64,000 bases of DNA, taken from NCBI GenBank assembly GCA_020882975.1, contig JAHRFD010000002.1:380039-444038 (forward strand), written 5' to 3'. This stretch comes from Microcoleus sp. EPA2. GTDB lineage: Bacteria; Cyanobacteriota; Cyanobacteriia; Cyanobacteriales; Microcoleaceae. This document shows positions 1 to 8,169 of this stretch, piece by piece. Position numbers and translations under genes: made by a program. Each line of letters begins with the position of its first letter. The stretch's first letter is position 1. The notes beneath the pieces were generated by a model. It had not been told where the DNA came from. It made no database searches and worked only from the letters and a program-made list of their open reading frames with translations.

Positions 1-1429
1 AAGGCATAATATATGCTATATTGGCATCGCTAATGATTAGGGGCTTCGTGGCTTGATTAATCGCCTGAGCTACTTCTATTTCGGTGCGTAGCCAACCACT
101 GCCTTTATTCCACCAACTGTCTGCTTGAGCAATTATTCCCGCGGATATAATGCCGGAGGCAAACAGTGACACCATAATGAATTTCCACACATTTTGGTGC
201 TTACCACCATCGAAATTGCCACTAATTTTTATAGACAGTAGATAAGCAACTGCTAGCTGCATTCCCACATAACATGGCACTAAATATCGCGGATTTGCCG
301 ATCGCCTTCCACCTTTAAGTATATCGGGTACTGCTAAAAATAACGCCGTTGTTGCAATTGTTAACAATATCAATAGCCAAACTCGTTTTGGTGTATGTCG
401 GCACAGGAAAAAAATTGCATATCCCACCAAAGCGAGGATAATTATACTCACAGGAATTAGTGAGGCTACTTGTGTGGTACTAGCACTGCCATCAATGCCT
501 ACATCGAAAAAGGCGATGGTGACGGAACCAGCCCACCTGCTAACTAATTTTAACATATTTGCCTGTTCAGTCCAGACTGTGGTGCTTTTAATTTGATTGA
601 TGTTTTCTGAAACATTGATAACCGAAGGCATGAAAGCGATAAAGGCTACTAAAGCTGCTACATAATAGGAAATAAAGGTTTGAATATCGCGCCAGTTGGC
701 AATGATTGCGATGTAGATTGCATGGGCGGCGGCGACGCAGATAAATAACAAGTGGGTGTAAAGTCCCATTGCTAAGGTGACTGCGTAAATTATCCAGTGG
801 AAAATCAGCGAAATGGGATTGAGATTTTCCTGTACCCGCGTTGCTCGCAGCAGGGATGCCGTTGATACAATAGTAGTGACAGTCCACAAACTGTATTGTC
901 TGGCTTCTTGGGCAAACAGAATATGGTAGGGAGAAATGGCAAAAATGGCGATCGCCATCCATGCTACAGTGCTAGAGGCAAATAATTCCCAAGCTAGCCA
1001 ATAAATGGCGGGAAATACTAGCAAGCTAATCGCCACAGGTAAACTTCTCATGGCTGTGACAGAACTGCCGAACCATTGCGCCCAATATCGGGCTAGTATG
1101 TAATACAGTGGCGGGTGCTGGGGGTCTTCGGTTGCTAAAGAATTTAGGGTGTCAGTTAAATGGTGTTCGGGATTTATGTGTTGATATTTTTGTAAATCTG
1201 AGGGCGATGTTATTTGCTGGTAAGAAAAATTTTTGATCATTTCGGCTTCGGTGTAGCCGGCAACTCTCAGGGAAGTATAGGTTTCATCAATCCAGTAAAA
1301 CTTGCGATCGATATTTGCACAACGAAAAAATATACCTAGGACTAACATAACGATCATTAAAAATCGCAACCCCTTGTGCATTGGAAGATGCTGAGAAATT
1401 AGTCTATCGCCATTTTGCGTAAATTTCAT
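1..1429 (-). CDS. Membrane glycosyltransferase, GT39/ArnT-like (C-terminus cut by window edge)
   Basis: The reading frame opens with ATG at 1429 and stays open to base 1, so the gene runs off the window. The visible protein has about 476 residues. It has an N-terminal membrane segment, then a YWIDETYTSLRVAGY stretch whose acidic residues resemble the first-loop motif of dolichyl-phosphate-mannose or ArnT-type (GT-C fold) transferases. The motif PHIL-FAQEARQYSLW and many hydrophobic helices follow. Such enzymes sit in the cytoplasmic membrane and move a sugar from a polyprenyl-phosphate donor to a periplasmic acceptor; the acceptor cannot be told here. The next gene is a paralogue on the same strand. 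The first 60 bases of the two genes are almost identical although the rest has diverged, which points to tandem duplication. Confidence 0.8.
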   Translation of the reverse strand, partial: MKFTQNGDRLISQHLPMHKGLRFLMIVMLVLGIFFRCANIDRKFYWIDETYTSLRVAGYTEAEMIKNFSYQQITSPSDLQKYQHINPEHHLTDTLNSLATEDPQHPPLYYILARYWAQWFGSSVTAMRSLPVAISLLVFPAIYWLAWELFASSTVAWMAIAIFAISPYHILFAQEARQYSLWTVTTIVSTASLLRATRVQENLNPISLIFHWIIYAVTLAMGLYTHLLFICVAAAHAIYIAIIANWRDIQTFISYYVAALVAFIAFMPSVINVSENINQIKSTTVWTEQANMLKLVSRWAGSVTIAFFDVGIDGSASTTQVASLIPVSIIILALVGYAIFFLCRHTPKRVWLLILLTIATTALFLAVPDILKGGRRSANPRYLVPCYVGMQLAVAYLLSIKISGNFDGGKHQNVWKFIMVSLFASGIISAGIIAQADSWWNKGSGWLRTEIEVAQAINQATKPLIISDANIAYIMP

Positions 1430-1468
1430 TTTAAATCAACTCACTTGTGCTTGCTAGATAAATGCTCA

Positions 1469-3079
1469 TTATTTGACTATTTTCCAGAGAATTATTTCTT
1501 GACCTTGACCGTAAATCATTTGTATTTTATCTTGATAAAATTTGCGTATTTGTTTTTGTAAATCCGGGGAAATATTATACACAAGTATCGGGTCAAAATT
1601 GACAGGAAATTCAACTTTTTTAGGTGACATTATTAATAATTTAGCTGTGGGTTTTATTTGGTGACTCATACCTAGTAAATTGCCGATATTCAATACACTA
1701 TAGCCTGCCAAGTCTGTGATGATTAATGGATTAGAAGCTGAGTTGACTGTACGGGCGATCGAGTTATTAAGCACAGAACCGGATTTATTCCACCAAGTAT
1801 CTGCTGATAAATAGAGACATGATGAAATAATTCCCATTGAAAGCAGAAAAACTAGAGCAACTCTCCACAATTTTTGTAATTTAACTTGGATTATAAGTTG
1901 AGTAAAAAGAAAAGCAACAGATATCTGCATTCCTAAATAACAGGGAATCATGTAACGAGTGTTTATCGATCGAACTCCTCCTTTAATTAAGTCCGCTGGC
2001 AAGAAAAATACTGCTGTCATGCAGGTTAATGTAATCACAAATAACCAAACTCGAATTTCTTTTTTACGTAAAAGTAGATAATAAGAATACCCAACCATGA
2101 TTAAAATCATGAAAATAACTGGCAAAGTAGATATCAAATATGGTCGTGGCAACTTCCAGTAAAATCCTACGTCAAAAAACTGAGTGCTAATGTTCAGAAT
2201 CCAATTTTTTACCAATTCTAAAAGCGGTCTTCTCAAGGATAGCCAAGAAGTTTTATCGCTGGCATAGTTGAAATTTTGTATAAAAACTATAATCCAAGGC
2301 GAAAAAATTAGGATTCCTGTAATGGTCGCTAAAAAATAGCCAATAACTGTCTTGTTAATGCGGAACTTTTCCACAATGACTACATAGATACCATGTCCTA
2401 TGGCAACCATGGCAAATAGGAGGTGAGAATACATTGCCACAGCTAGTGTGGCAGCATAAATTGCCCAACTACTATTAGTTTTTAGGCGCATTGCTCGTAG
2501 CAACACTGCGCTAGACAGTAAAATTAACAAAACAAACAAACTGTAAGGTCGAGCTTCCTGAGCATAAACTACCTGAAAAGGCGATACAGCAAGGATGGCA
2601 ACTGCTAACCAAGCTGTCAGCGATGACTCAAATAACTCCAAACATAGCCAGTACATACAAGGTAATGCCAGCAAGCTAAAAACTGCCGACAAACTTCTAG
2701 TTACTGCGATGGAATCTCCAAACAGTTGCACCCAAAATCTGACTGCTACAAAATACAGCGGAGCAAGTTGAGCTTCTTCTAGTGCCAATCCTTTTACGGT
2801 GTCAAAAACGTTTTTTTCGGCATTGAGATGCTGATATTTTTGGAGGGTTTTTATTTCGTTAATTTTGCCCTCGCCTAACTCTTTAATTAATTCAGATTCT
2901 GTATAACCGGAAACTCGCAGAGAAGTGTAACCTTCGTCTATCCAGTAAACTTTATTTTCCAGATTGGCGAAACGAAAAAATATCCCTAGGACTAATATAG
3001 CTATAATTAAAAATCGCAGCCCCTTGTGCAGTGGAAGATGCTGAGAAATTAGTCGATCGCCATTTTGCCTAAATTTCAT
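1469..3079 (-). CDS. Membrane glycosyltransferase, GT39/ArnT-like, second tandem copy
   Basis: A complete 536-residue protein, paralogous to the partial gene downstream on the same strand. It has an N-terminal membrane helix (about residues 21-40), YWIDEGYTSLRVSGY with the acidic pair near residue 48, the SPFQVVYAQEARPYSLF motif near residue 165-180, and about ten hydrophobic segments. This layout fits GT-C type glycosyltransferases that use lipid-linked sugars at the outer face of the inner membrane (protein mannosyltransferase/ArnT superfamily). The C-terminal 80 residues form a small soluble domain. The two copies are separated by about 40 bases and probably cotranscribed. The substrate is unknown. 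Confident at the superfamily level only. Confidence 0.82.
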   Translation of the reverse strand: MKFRQNGDRLISQHLPLHKGLRFLIIAILVLGIFFRFANLENKVYWIDEGYTSLRVSGYTESELIKELGEGKINEIKTLQKYQHLNAEKNVFDTVKGLALEEAQLAPLYFVAVRFWVQLFGDSIAVTRSLSAVFSLLALPCMYWLCLELFESSLTAWLAVAILAVSPFQVVYAQEARPYSLFVLLILLSSAVLLRAMRLKTNSSWAIYAATLAVAMYSHLLFAMVAIGHGIYVVIVEKFRINKTVIGYFLATITGILIFSPWIIVFIQNFNYASDKTSWLSLRRPLLELVKNWILNISTQFFDVGFYWKLPRPYLISTLPVIFMILIMVGYSYYLLLRKKEIRVWLFVITLTCMTAVFFLPADLIKGGVRSINTRYMIPCYLGMQISVAFLFTQLIIQVKLQKLWRVALVFLLSMGIISSCLYLSADTWWNKSGSVLNNSIARTVNSASNPLIITDLAGYSVLNIGNLLGMSHQIKPTAKLLIMSPKKVEFPVNFDPILVYNISPDLQKQIRKFYQDKIQMIYGQGQEIILWKIVK

Positions 3080-3098
3080 AATAAATCAACTCCTATAA

Positions 3099-3170
3099 GA
3101 TGTGAAGAATAGCAAGCCAGTAAGCTTTTGAGCGATTTGGATCTTGCATTTAATTAGGTGGACTTACTTA
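3099..3170 (+). repeat. Left arm of a 72-bp inverted repeat
   Basis: Bases 3099-3170 reappear reverse-complemented at 7902-7973 with one mismatch. The arm sits in the gap between the glycosyltransferase start (3079) and the PspA-like gene (3293). The pair encloses about 4.7 kb holding the PspA-like gene, the IS607 element, the PstS-like gene and plsC. Confidence 0.9.
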
Positions 3171-3292
3171 GAATAACTGCCGATCGCCGATTCTGTCATT
3201 GAGTGAAAGGCTACAATGTTCGAGAGACCATGGGGCGGGCGACAAATCCTGATGTAGACTAGGCGTAAAAATCCAACTAATCTGGTATTCCT

Positions 3293-3991
3293 ATGAAAAA
3301 AGTCCTTTACTGGTTGATGGGCGAAAAAGCAGGCAGAACCATAGTCGGTGCCTGGAATTGGCTGTGGGGACTACCCGTAGCATCCGGCGGCGAGGTGTCG
3401 GTGGCGGTAGCCGAAGAGTCTTTGCGCTCTATGCAAGAATCAGTGCAAAAGCTAGCAACAGCCGTATCTACCCAAGTTGCAGCCTACCAGCGCGCCAAAA
3501 CTAAATATGAAGAAAAAGTCAGGGAAATGCAAACTGTAGAGCGCCAAGCCATAGCAGCCCAGCGCAACGGTAATGAAGAAGCAGCCCGCTTAGCAATGTC
3601 GAAGGTGATTCAGACAGAACAAATTTTGCCACAGTTAGAGGCGCAAGTAAAACAAGCCGAACAGTACGTCAACGCTTCCAAAGACAAGCTGAATCGAGAG
3701 CGGATGAAGCTGGAAGCCTACAAAACCGATATGCAAAATATGAAAGATATGGCCGAAATTAACGAAGCACTCGGCTCCATCGCCAAAGTCAACAACGACT
3801 TGAGTATTGATTCAGCCCGATCGCAATTTGAGCAAGCCAAAAACGCCGTCCAAGGCCGCAATCTGCAACAGCAAGCTTTAGCAGAGCTATCAGAGAACCC
3901 CCAAGAAAGACTTCAGGCAGAATTAGAAAAAATGACCATAGACGATGAAGTTAATCGCAGACTGCGGATGTTAGACAATTCAGACGTGTGA
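3293..3991 (+). CDS. PspA/IM30 family membrane-associated coiled-coil protein
   Basis: A 232-residue protein, mostly charged alpha-helix from about residue 35 to 215. Heptad-rich stretches such as VERQAIAAQRNGNEEAARLAMSK and QLEAQVKQAEQYV resemble the PspA/IM30 (ESCRT-III-like) helical hairpin. Family members bind the inner leaflet of the plasma or thylakoid membrane and form rods or rings that protect membrane integrity. The first 30 residues (MKKVLYWLMGEKAGR, then a Trp-rich stretch) form an amphipathic lead that could touch the membrane. It is shorter at the N-terminus than Vipp1 and is probably an extra paralogue rather than the essential Vipp1. It lies inside the 72-bp inverted repeat and directly upstream of the IS607 element, whose left end begins just after its stop. 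Confidence 0.75.
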   Translation: MKKVLYWLMGEKAGRTIVGAWNWLWGLPVASGGEVSVAVAEESLRSMQESVQKLATAVSTQVAAYQRAKTKYEEKVREMQTVERQAIAAQRNGNEEAARLAMSKVIQTEQILPQLEAQVKQAEQYVNASKDKLNRERMKLEAYKTDMQNMKDMAEINEALGSIAKVNNDLSIDSARSQFEQAKNAVQGRNLQQQALAELSENPQERLQAELEKMTIDDEVNRRLRMLDNSDV

Positions 3992-4081
3992 CCTAAAGGC
4001 AGTTTACACGACTTCAACGGACATAGTAGACATAACGGACAAACTCAGATAAAATCAAAAGTATTCTTCCACGAGAATGCC

Positions 4082-4744
4082 ATGCCGTATGTCACACCAA
4101 GAGAAGCAGCTAACGCTTTGGGAGTTAACCCCAGAACCCTTGCCCGATGGTCAGAAGATGGCCTCATCAAGACCATCAAAACCGAGGCAGGACAAAGACG
4201 TTACGATATCGCCGAATATCTCAAACAAAAATCCGGTACAACTGAGCTTGCTCGACCTTCTACAGTTTTGTACGCCAGAGTCTCAACATCCAGCCTCATA
4301 GACGATCTCAAAAGACAAACTGAGGCACTTACTACAAGTTACCCAGGCTGTGAAGTCATCACAGAAATTGGATCGGGACTCAATTTTAGGCGGCGAAAGC
4401 TTAACGCCATTCTGGAACGAATTATCAGCGGCGATATCCAATGTCTTGTCGTTGCCCACAAAGACCGACTTGCCCGATTTGGCTTCGACCTCATCGAATG
4501 GCTGTGTGAAAAATTCGATTGTAAACTCGTGGTTCTCTACCAGCAAAAATACAGTCCACAGGCAGAACTCGTGCAAGATATGTTGTCAGTCGTCCACTGT
4601 TTCAGCTCAAGGCTTTACGGACTCCGTAAGTACGAAAAACAACTCAGGCAAGACTCAGAAATACAAAAACAAAAAACGACACGCACAGAAATTGACAGCG
4701 AAATTAGCGCCGAACTCTGTGAAGAAAATTCGGATTTATCCTGA
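4082..4744 (+). CDS. tnpA: IS607 family serine recombinase (TnpA)
   Basis: A 220-residue protein. Residues 1-50 are a MerR-type helix-turn-helix (TPREAANALGVNPRTLARW ... QRRYD). From residue 62 a serine recombinase catalytic domain begins with LYARVST, where the serine is the predicted nucleophile. VVAHKDRLARFGFDLIEWL follows, with the conserved Arg of the active site. The order HTH-then-catalytic domain is specific to IS607-like recombinases. The enzyme cuts and rejoins the element ends. The ATG at 4082 was chosen because it starts the HTH cleanly. The 3' end overlaps the likely start of tnpB. The full length and intact motifs suggest a functional copy. Confidence 0.92.
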   Translation: MPYVTPREAANALGVNPRTLARWSEDGLIKTIKTEAGQRRYDIAEYLKQKSGTTELARPSTVLYARVSTSSLIDDLKRQTEALTTSYPGCEVITEIGSGLNFRRRKLNAILERIISGDIQCLVVAHKDRLARFGFDLIEWLCEKFDCKLVVLYQQKYSPQAELVQDMLSVVHCFSSRLYGLRKYEKQLRQDSEIQKQKTTRTEIDSEISAELCEENSDLS

Positions 4745-5831
4745 TAGCAAGCTCAACTCAATTTGGCGACATTGGTTGGCGGGTTGTCGCTTTGTTTATA
4801 ACCGCTGCATAGAGGCTTTGAAAAAGGGCTTCCGAGGTAGCAGCTACGATCTAGAAGCCCAAATCCTTAAGGATTTGCCAGCTTGGTTGAAAACAGTACC
4901 GAGACACCCCAAAGCCAACGCTGTACAAGATGCTTGCGACGCTTGGAGGCAAGCAAAAGCCAACAATGGTGAAGCAAAGTTTCGCAGTTGCCGCCAATCA
5001 GTAGCCACCATTAAATTCAAAAATGGGAATTACATCAAAGGCGTTTGGTTCCCTCAATTAACCAAAGGATGTGGGTTTGAATCTTCCCAACCACTGCCAG
5101 ATTTTTGCGGGTATGGCACTCAACTAGTCAGAGATAGACGGCGTTGGTTTGCTGTAATCCCCGAACACATTCCTGCTTCATCAACCACCCAGAATAAGGT
5201 AATTGCGCTCGATCCTGGGGTGCGAACATTTTTAACTGGTTACGACGGAGAAACGGTTTTAGAGATTGGCAAGGGAGACATAGAGCGAATCGTCAGATTA
5301 TGCTTTCACCTTGACAAATTAATTAGCCGTGCATACCAAAAACAAGTTAAAGCTAAACAACGCCGAGCTATACTTCGTGCTGCTGACAAAATCCGAATCA
5401 AGATTCGCAATTTAGTGGATGAATTGCATCGTCAAAGTGCTAGTTACTTGGTTCGCAATTACAAGGTGATTTTTATTCCCACCTTTCACACGTCAGAAAT
5501 GGTACTGAAATCAAAAAGGCGGATTAACACGCTTGTCGTACGGTCAATGCTAACTTGGAGCCATTACCGATTCAAGCAGTTGCTATTAGGTAGAGCTATT
5601 CGGCACGGGGTAATAGTGGTAGAAACTAACGAAGCTTATACTTCTAAAACCTGCGGTAGGTGCGGTCACGTTCACGCCAAGTTGGCCGGCAACAAAGTTT
5701 TTAAATGTCCCGAATGCGGTTATGTTGCCGACCGGGACGCAAACGGTGCTTTTGGCATTATGCTAAAAGCTTTGGCGGGTACCCCCTTCACCCTTGCGGG
5801 CGATGCTATCGAGGTATTTTCATGTGTCTGA
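4719..5831 (+). CDS. tnpB: TnpB RNA-guided nuclease, IS607-associated, Fanzor-like active site
   Basis: The frame is open from 4350, but the part before about 4690 overlaps tnpA and looks like a shadow. The TnpB-like sequence starts at KKIRIYPDSKLN, so GTG 4719 is used here; TTG 4692 is the alternative. RuvC-I Asp is in IALDPGVRTF (5211-5213) and RuvC-III Asp in DRDANGAFG (5736-5738). A zinc ribbon has two CxxC pairs (CGRC, CPEC). The usual RuvC-II Glu motif (IxxE-L) is absent: that region reads FIPTF. Instead a Glu precedes TSKTCGRCG (5631-5633), the rearranged layout reported for Fanzor and related TnpBs. TnpB uses a guide RNA from the element end to cut the donor or empty site and so keep the element. 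Not C-terminally truncated; probably active. Confidence 0.85.
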   Translation: MKKIRIYPDSKLNSIWRHWLAGCRFVYNRCIEALKKGFRGSSYDLEAQILKDLPAWLKTVPRHPKANAVQDACDAWRQAKANNGEAKFRSCRQSVATIKFKNGNYIKGVWFPQLTKGCGFESSQPLPDFCGYGTQLVRDRRRWFAVIPEHIPASSTTQNKVIALDPGVRTFLTGYDGETVLEIGKGDIERIVRLCFHLDKLISRAYQKQVKAKQRRAILRAADKIRIKIRNLVDELHRQSASYLVRNYKVIFIPTFHTSEMVLKSKRRINTLVVRSMLTWSHYRFKQLLLGRAIRHGVIVVETNEAYTSKTCGRCGHVHAKLAGNKVFKCPECGYVADRDANGAFGIMLKALAGTPFTLAGDAIEVFSCV

Positions 5832-5903
5832 CTTGTCCAAGATATTTGAAATGTATCGCGTAAATGTACCACAACCCAGAACTTCCCAACTAAGGAGAAT
5901 TTT

Positions 5904-6848
5904 ATGGCTAAGAGTAGCGGGCCTCCCCCGATAGTTTTTATTCTGTTATTTTTCTTGCTCGCCGGTGGCGCGTTCTTTTTTCTGAATAAACCAGCATCGC
6001 AGGATGCCCAAAATACACCCACTCCCACACCCGCACCCGATGGTGGAGCGAATCTGCCTCCCGTCGCCCCAGTACCGAGTGGAGCATCTCCCGTTGCAGC
6101 TAGTTCTTTTGCGCCTCCAACTTCTGTTGCTCCCGGTACTGTGGTGAAAATTGACGGTTCTACCAGCATGGTGACAATCAATCTCAACCTTAAGAAGGGC
6201 TTTCAAGGCAAGTTTTCTGGCACTACAGTTGATACCAAAGCAAATGGTTCTGCCAACGGAATTAAGGATTTGGTGGCTGGAACAGCCGATATTGCTGCGG
6301 TATCGCAACCTTTGACTGCCGGAGAACAAAGTCAGGGTTTGACAGCAGTACCTGTGGCCCTGGATGCGATCGCCCTTGTAGTCGGGACTAACAACCCTTT
6401 CACAGGAGGTTTAACTGTGGCTCAAGTTCAAGATATTTTCAAAGGAAATATTCAAGATTGGTCGAAAGTCGGTGGCCAGGCTGGCCCGATTAAAATCATT
6501 AATCGACCACAAGTTAGTGGCACTCACCAGACGTTTAAAGAACAGGTTCTCAAAGGCGCTAATTTTGCTACGGGGCCAAATATTACTACTCTCGATCGAG
6601 ATGCGACAACTCCCCTGCTGCAAGCTTTAGGGAATAACGGCATTGGGTATGCGACTTTCGCCCAAGTAGTCAATCAGAAAACGGTGCGGGTAGTGCCGGT
6701 AGACGGGGCGACACCGGATGCTGGTAACTATCCTTATCAGCGACAGTTGTATTACGTTTACAAAAACCCTCCTAGTCAAGCAGTCAAGGACTTCTTGGGT
6801 TATGCAACTTCCCCGGAAGGACAAAAAGCGATGCTTGCGGAAAATTGA
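5904..6848 (+). CDS. Phosphate-type (PstS-like) periplasmic binding protein, membrane-anchored
   Basis: 314 residues. An AAGGAG ribosome site lies 7 bases before the ATG. Residues 9-28 form one hydrophobic helix with no lipobox cysteine. A Pro/Thr/Ala-rich linker follows to about residue 70. The rest is a PBP-like domain: VKIDGSTSM, ANGSANGIKDLVAGTADIA, IALVVGTNNPF, IFKGNIQDWSKVGG and RPQVSGTHQTF match PstS-type phosphate binders, including the small-residue anion-binding turns (DGST, SGT). It probably binds phosphate or a similar oxyanion at the outer face of the inner membrane. No pstCAB permease genes are nearby, so this may be a stand-alone sensor or scavenger. It lies directly after the IS607 element. 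Confidence 0.85.
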   Translation: MAKSSGPPPIVFILLFFLLAGGAFFFLNKPASQDAQNTPTPTPAPDGGANLPPVAPVPSGASPVAASSFAPPTSVAPGTVVKIDGSTSMVTINLNLKKGFQGKFSGTTVDTKANGSANGIKDLVAGTADIAAVSQPLTAGEQSQGLTAVPVALDAIALVVGTNNPFTGGLTVAQVQDIFKGNIQDWSKVGGQAGPIKIINRPQVSGTHQTFKEQVLKGANFATGPNITTLDRDATTPLLQALGNNGIGYATFAQVVNQKTVRVVPVDGATPDAGNYPYQRQLYYVYKNPPSQAVKDFLGYATSPEGQKAMLAEN

Positions 6849-6868
6849 GCCGAAAGCTGATGATTTCG

Positions 6869-6990
6869 CCAGACTCAAGTCTGGCACTACACAAGCGATG
6901 TCCGCGCAACGCGACACTTAATTCTTTAGTCCGCGCAGGCGGACTTCGTTTGTGTAGGCGCGGTTTCCAACCGTAGGCCGGGTCTGATAG
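6869..6990. repeat. Intergenic palindrome cluster
   Basis: After the stop of the PstS-like gene there are two short perfect hairpins, GCCAGACTCAAGTCTGGC and GTCCGCGCAGGCGGAC, separated by an A/T-rich spacer. The second is followed by a TTCGTTTGTGTAG tail. They look like REP-type dispersed palindromes rather than a terminator, since no T-run follows the stems. Confidence 0.55.
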
Positions 6991-7028
6991 GCTAATATTC
7001 GATGTGATTTAAAATCGAAGGTTTTTCT

Positions 7029-7667
7029 GTGAGCAAAAATCGCGAACCAGTCGAGAGTTTAATTCTTTACTATTTATTCAAGTGGTCCATTGTCAGCCCG
7101 ATGTTACACCTTTATTTTCGGGGTCGCATCTACGGTGCCGAAAATGTTCCCACTTCTGGACCCCTGGTAGTAGTCAGCAATCACGCTAGCGATTTTGACC
7201 CGCCTATTTTATCTAATTGCATGAGACGACCGGTGGCATTTATGGCTAAGGAAGAGTTATTTAAAGTGCCTATTTTGAAACAGGCGATCGCCCTTTATGG
7301 TGCCTATCCAGTCAAACGGGAAAGTGCCGATCGCAGTGCGATTCGCTCGGCTCTCCAATATTTAGAAAATGGATGGGCAACAGGTGTATTTTTGCAAGGA
7401 ACTAGAACAGTAGATGGTAGAATTACCGATCCCAAATTAGGTGCTGCACTGATAGCGGCTAAGGCGAAAGCACCGCTGCTACCTGTTAGTTTGTGGGGAA
7501 CTCATGCTATAGCATCTAAGGATTCAGCACTGCCACGAGCCGTGCCGCTGACGGTGCGAATTGGCAATTTAATTGCAGCGCCGACTTCCTCGGAGCGATC
7601 GGAGTTGGAAGCATTGACTCAAAGATGCGCTCAAGAAATTAATGCCATGCACGATTTAGGACGTTGA
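7029..7667 (+). CDS. plsC: 1-acyl-sn-glycerol-3-phosphate acyltransferase (PlsC family)
   Basis: 212 residues, GTG start at 7029. The protein carries the acyltransferase H(X4)D motif as SNHASDFDPP (about residue 55), an invariant Arg region (YPVKRESADRSA), and the glycerol-phosphate motif as LQGTRTVDG in place of the usual PEGTR. PlsC adds the second acyl chain to lysophosphatidic acid in phospholipid and glycolipid synthesis at the cytoplasmic membrane. The N-terminal hydrophobic stretch around residues 12-30 is the expected membrane contact. Its length is typical for cyanobacterial PlsC homologues. Other glycerolipid acyltransferases of the same superfamily cannot be excluded. Confidence 0.85.
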   Translation: MSKNREPVESLILYYLFKWSIVSPMLHLYFRGRIYGAENVPTSGPLVVVSNHASDFDPPILSNCMRRPVAFMAKEELFKVPILKQAIALYGAYPVKRESADRSAIRSALQYLENGWATGVFLQGTRTVDGRITDPKLGAALIAAKAKAPLLPVSLWGTHAIASKDSALPRAVPLTVRIGNLIAAPTSSERSELEALTQRCAQEINAMHDLGR

Positions 7668-7901
7668 ATTTCCATTTAGGGACTTGGGACTACCCACCCA
7701 GCCCCACCCCCCTCCTGCCCCCCCCAAGGGGGGATGGGGATGGGGGAATGGGGGAATGGGGCATCGGTAACTCACAGTAATACCAAATCCTCTCTTCATC
7801 GTCCTGTATTAAACTCTCTCTTCTCGAACTTCGCGTCCTTAGCGCCTTCGCGGTTAAATCATTCCGATACAACCGGAATTGATATCAACTGTCAACTAAA
7901 T

Positions 7902-7973
7902 TAAGTAAGTCCACCTAATTAAATCCAAGATCCAAATCGCTCAAAAGCTTACTGGCTTGCTATTCTTCACATC
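7902..7973 (-). repeat. Right arm of the 72-bp inverted repeat
   Basis: Reverse complement of 3099-3170 with a single mismatch. See the left arm. It lies between plsC and the heptamer array. Confidence 0.9.
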
Positions 7974-8008
7974 GATCTTCTTCCTGAAATTCCCCCCTTG
8001 GGGGGTGA

Positions 8009-8168
8009 CTTCTAGCTTCTAGCTTCTAGCTTCTAGCTTCTAGCTTCTAGCTTCTAGCTTCTACCTTCTAGCTTCTAGCTTCTAGCTTCTACCTTCTAGC
8101 TTCTACCTTCTAGCTTCTACCTTCTACCTTCTTCCTTCTTCCTTCTTCCTTCTTCCTTCTTCCTTCTA
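8009..8168. repeat. CTTCTAG-type heptanucleotide tandem array
   Basis: About 22 head-to-tail copies of a 7-base unit. The unit is CTTCTAG in the left part, mixes with CTTCTAC in the middle, and becomes CTTCTTC or CTTCCTT-like towards 8160. The array ends 1-2 bases before the stop codon of the GGDEF-EAL gene. It resembles the STRR heptamer repeats known from filamentous cyanobacteria. The gradient of unit variants suggests expansion by slippage. Confidence 0.9.
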
Positions 8169-8169
8169 C

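Larger units (their letters stand above)
3992..5903 (+). mobile_element. IS607-type insertion element (serine recombinase tnpA plus tnpB)
   Basis: Two overlapping genes, a MerR-HTH serine recombinase and a TnpB nuclease, are the hallmark pair of IS607 elements. These move through a circular intermediate and leave no inverted terminal repeats or long target duplications, so the ends cannot be fixed exactly. The limits given are the gene-free flanks. Just upstream of tnpA (about 4016-4042) the hexamer CGGACA occurs twice, separated by a TAGACATAA spacer. This is a plausible recombinase-binding site. The TnpB guide RNA would be expected at the 3' end of tnpB and just beyond it (about 5750-5900). 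The element sits between the PspA-like and PstS-like genes. Confidence 0.75.
7668..8169. repeat. Gene-free repeat tract between plsC and the GGDEF-EAL gene
   Basis: No gene is seen in this stretch. In order it holds a C-rich then G-rich imperfect hairpin tract (about 7694-7760) with GGGGAAT heptamers, a dispersed repeat containing ATTCCGATACAACCGG (about 7845-7890, also near 18960 and 23020), the right 72-bp inverted arm (7902-7973), and a long heptamer array up to the stop of the next gene. Confidence 0.75.

Noticed and set aside
4350-4718. N-terminal extension of the IS607 TnpB frame
   Set aside because: It runs antiparallel in meaning to tnpA in the same DNA and has no TnpB character before KKIRIYP; probably a shadow, though a TTG at 4692 is possible.
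7694-7760. Possible terminator in the C/G-rich tract after plsC
   Set aside because: The hairpin is long and imperfect and is followed by GGGGAAT repeats rather than a T-run.
8009-8168. Possible CRISPR array
   Set aside because: Units are 7 bases without spacers, so it is a simple tandem array.
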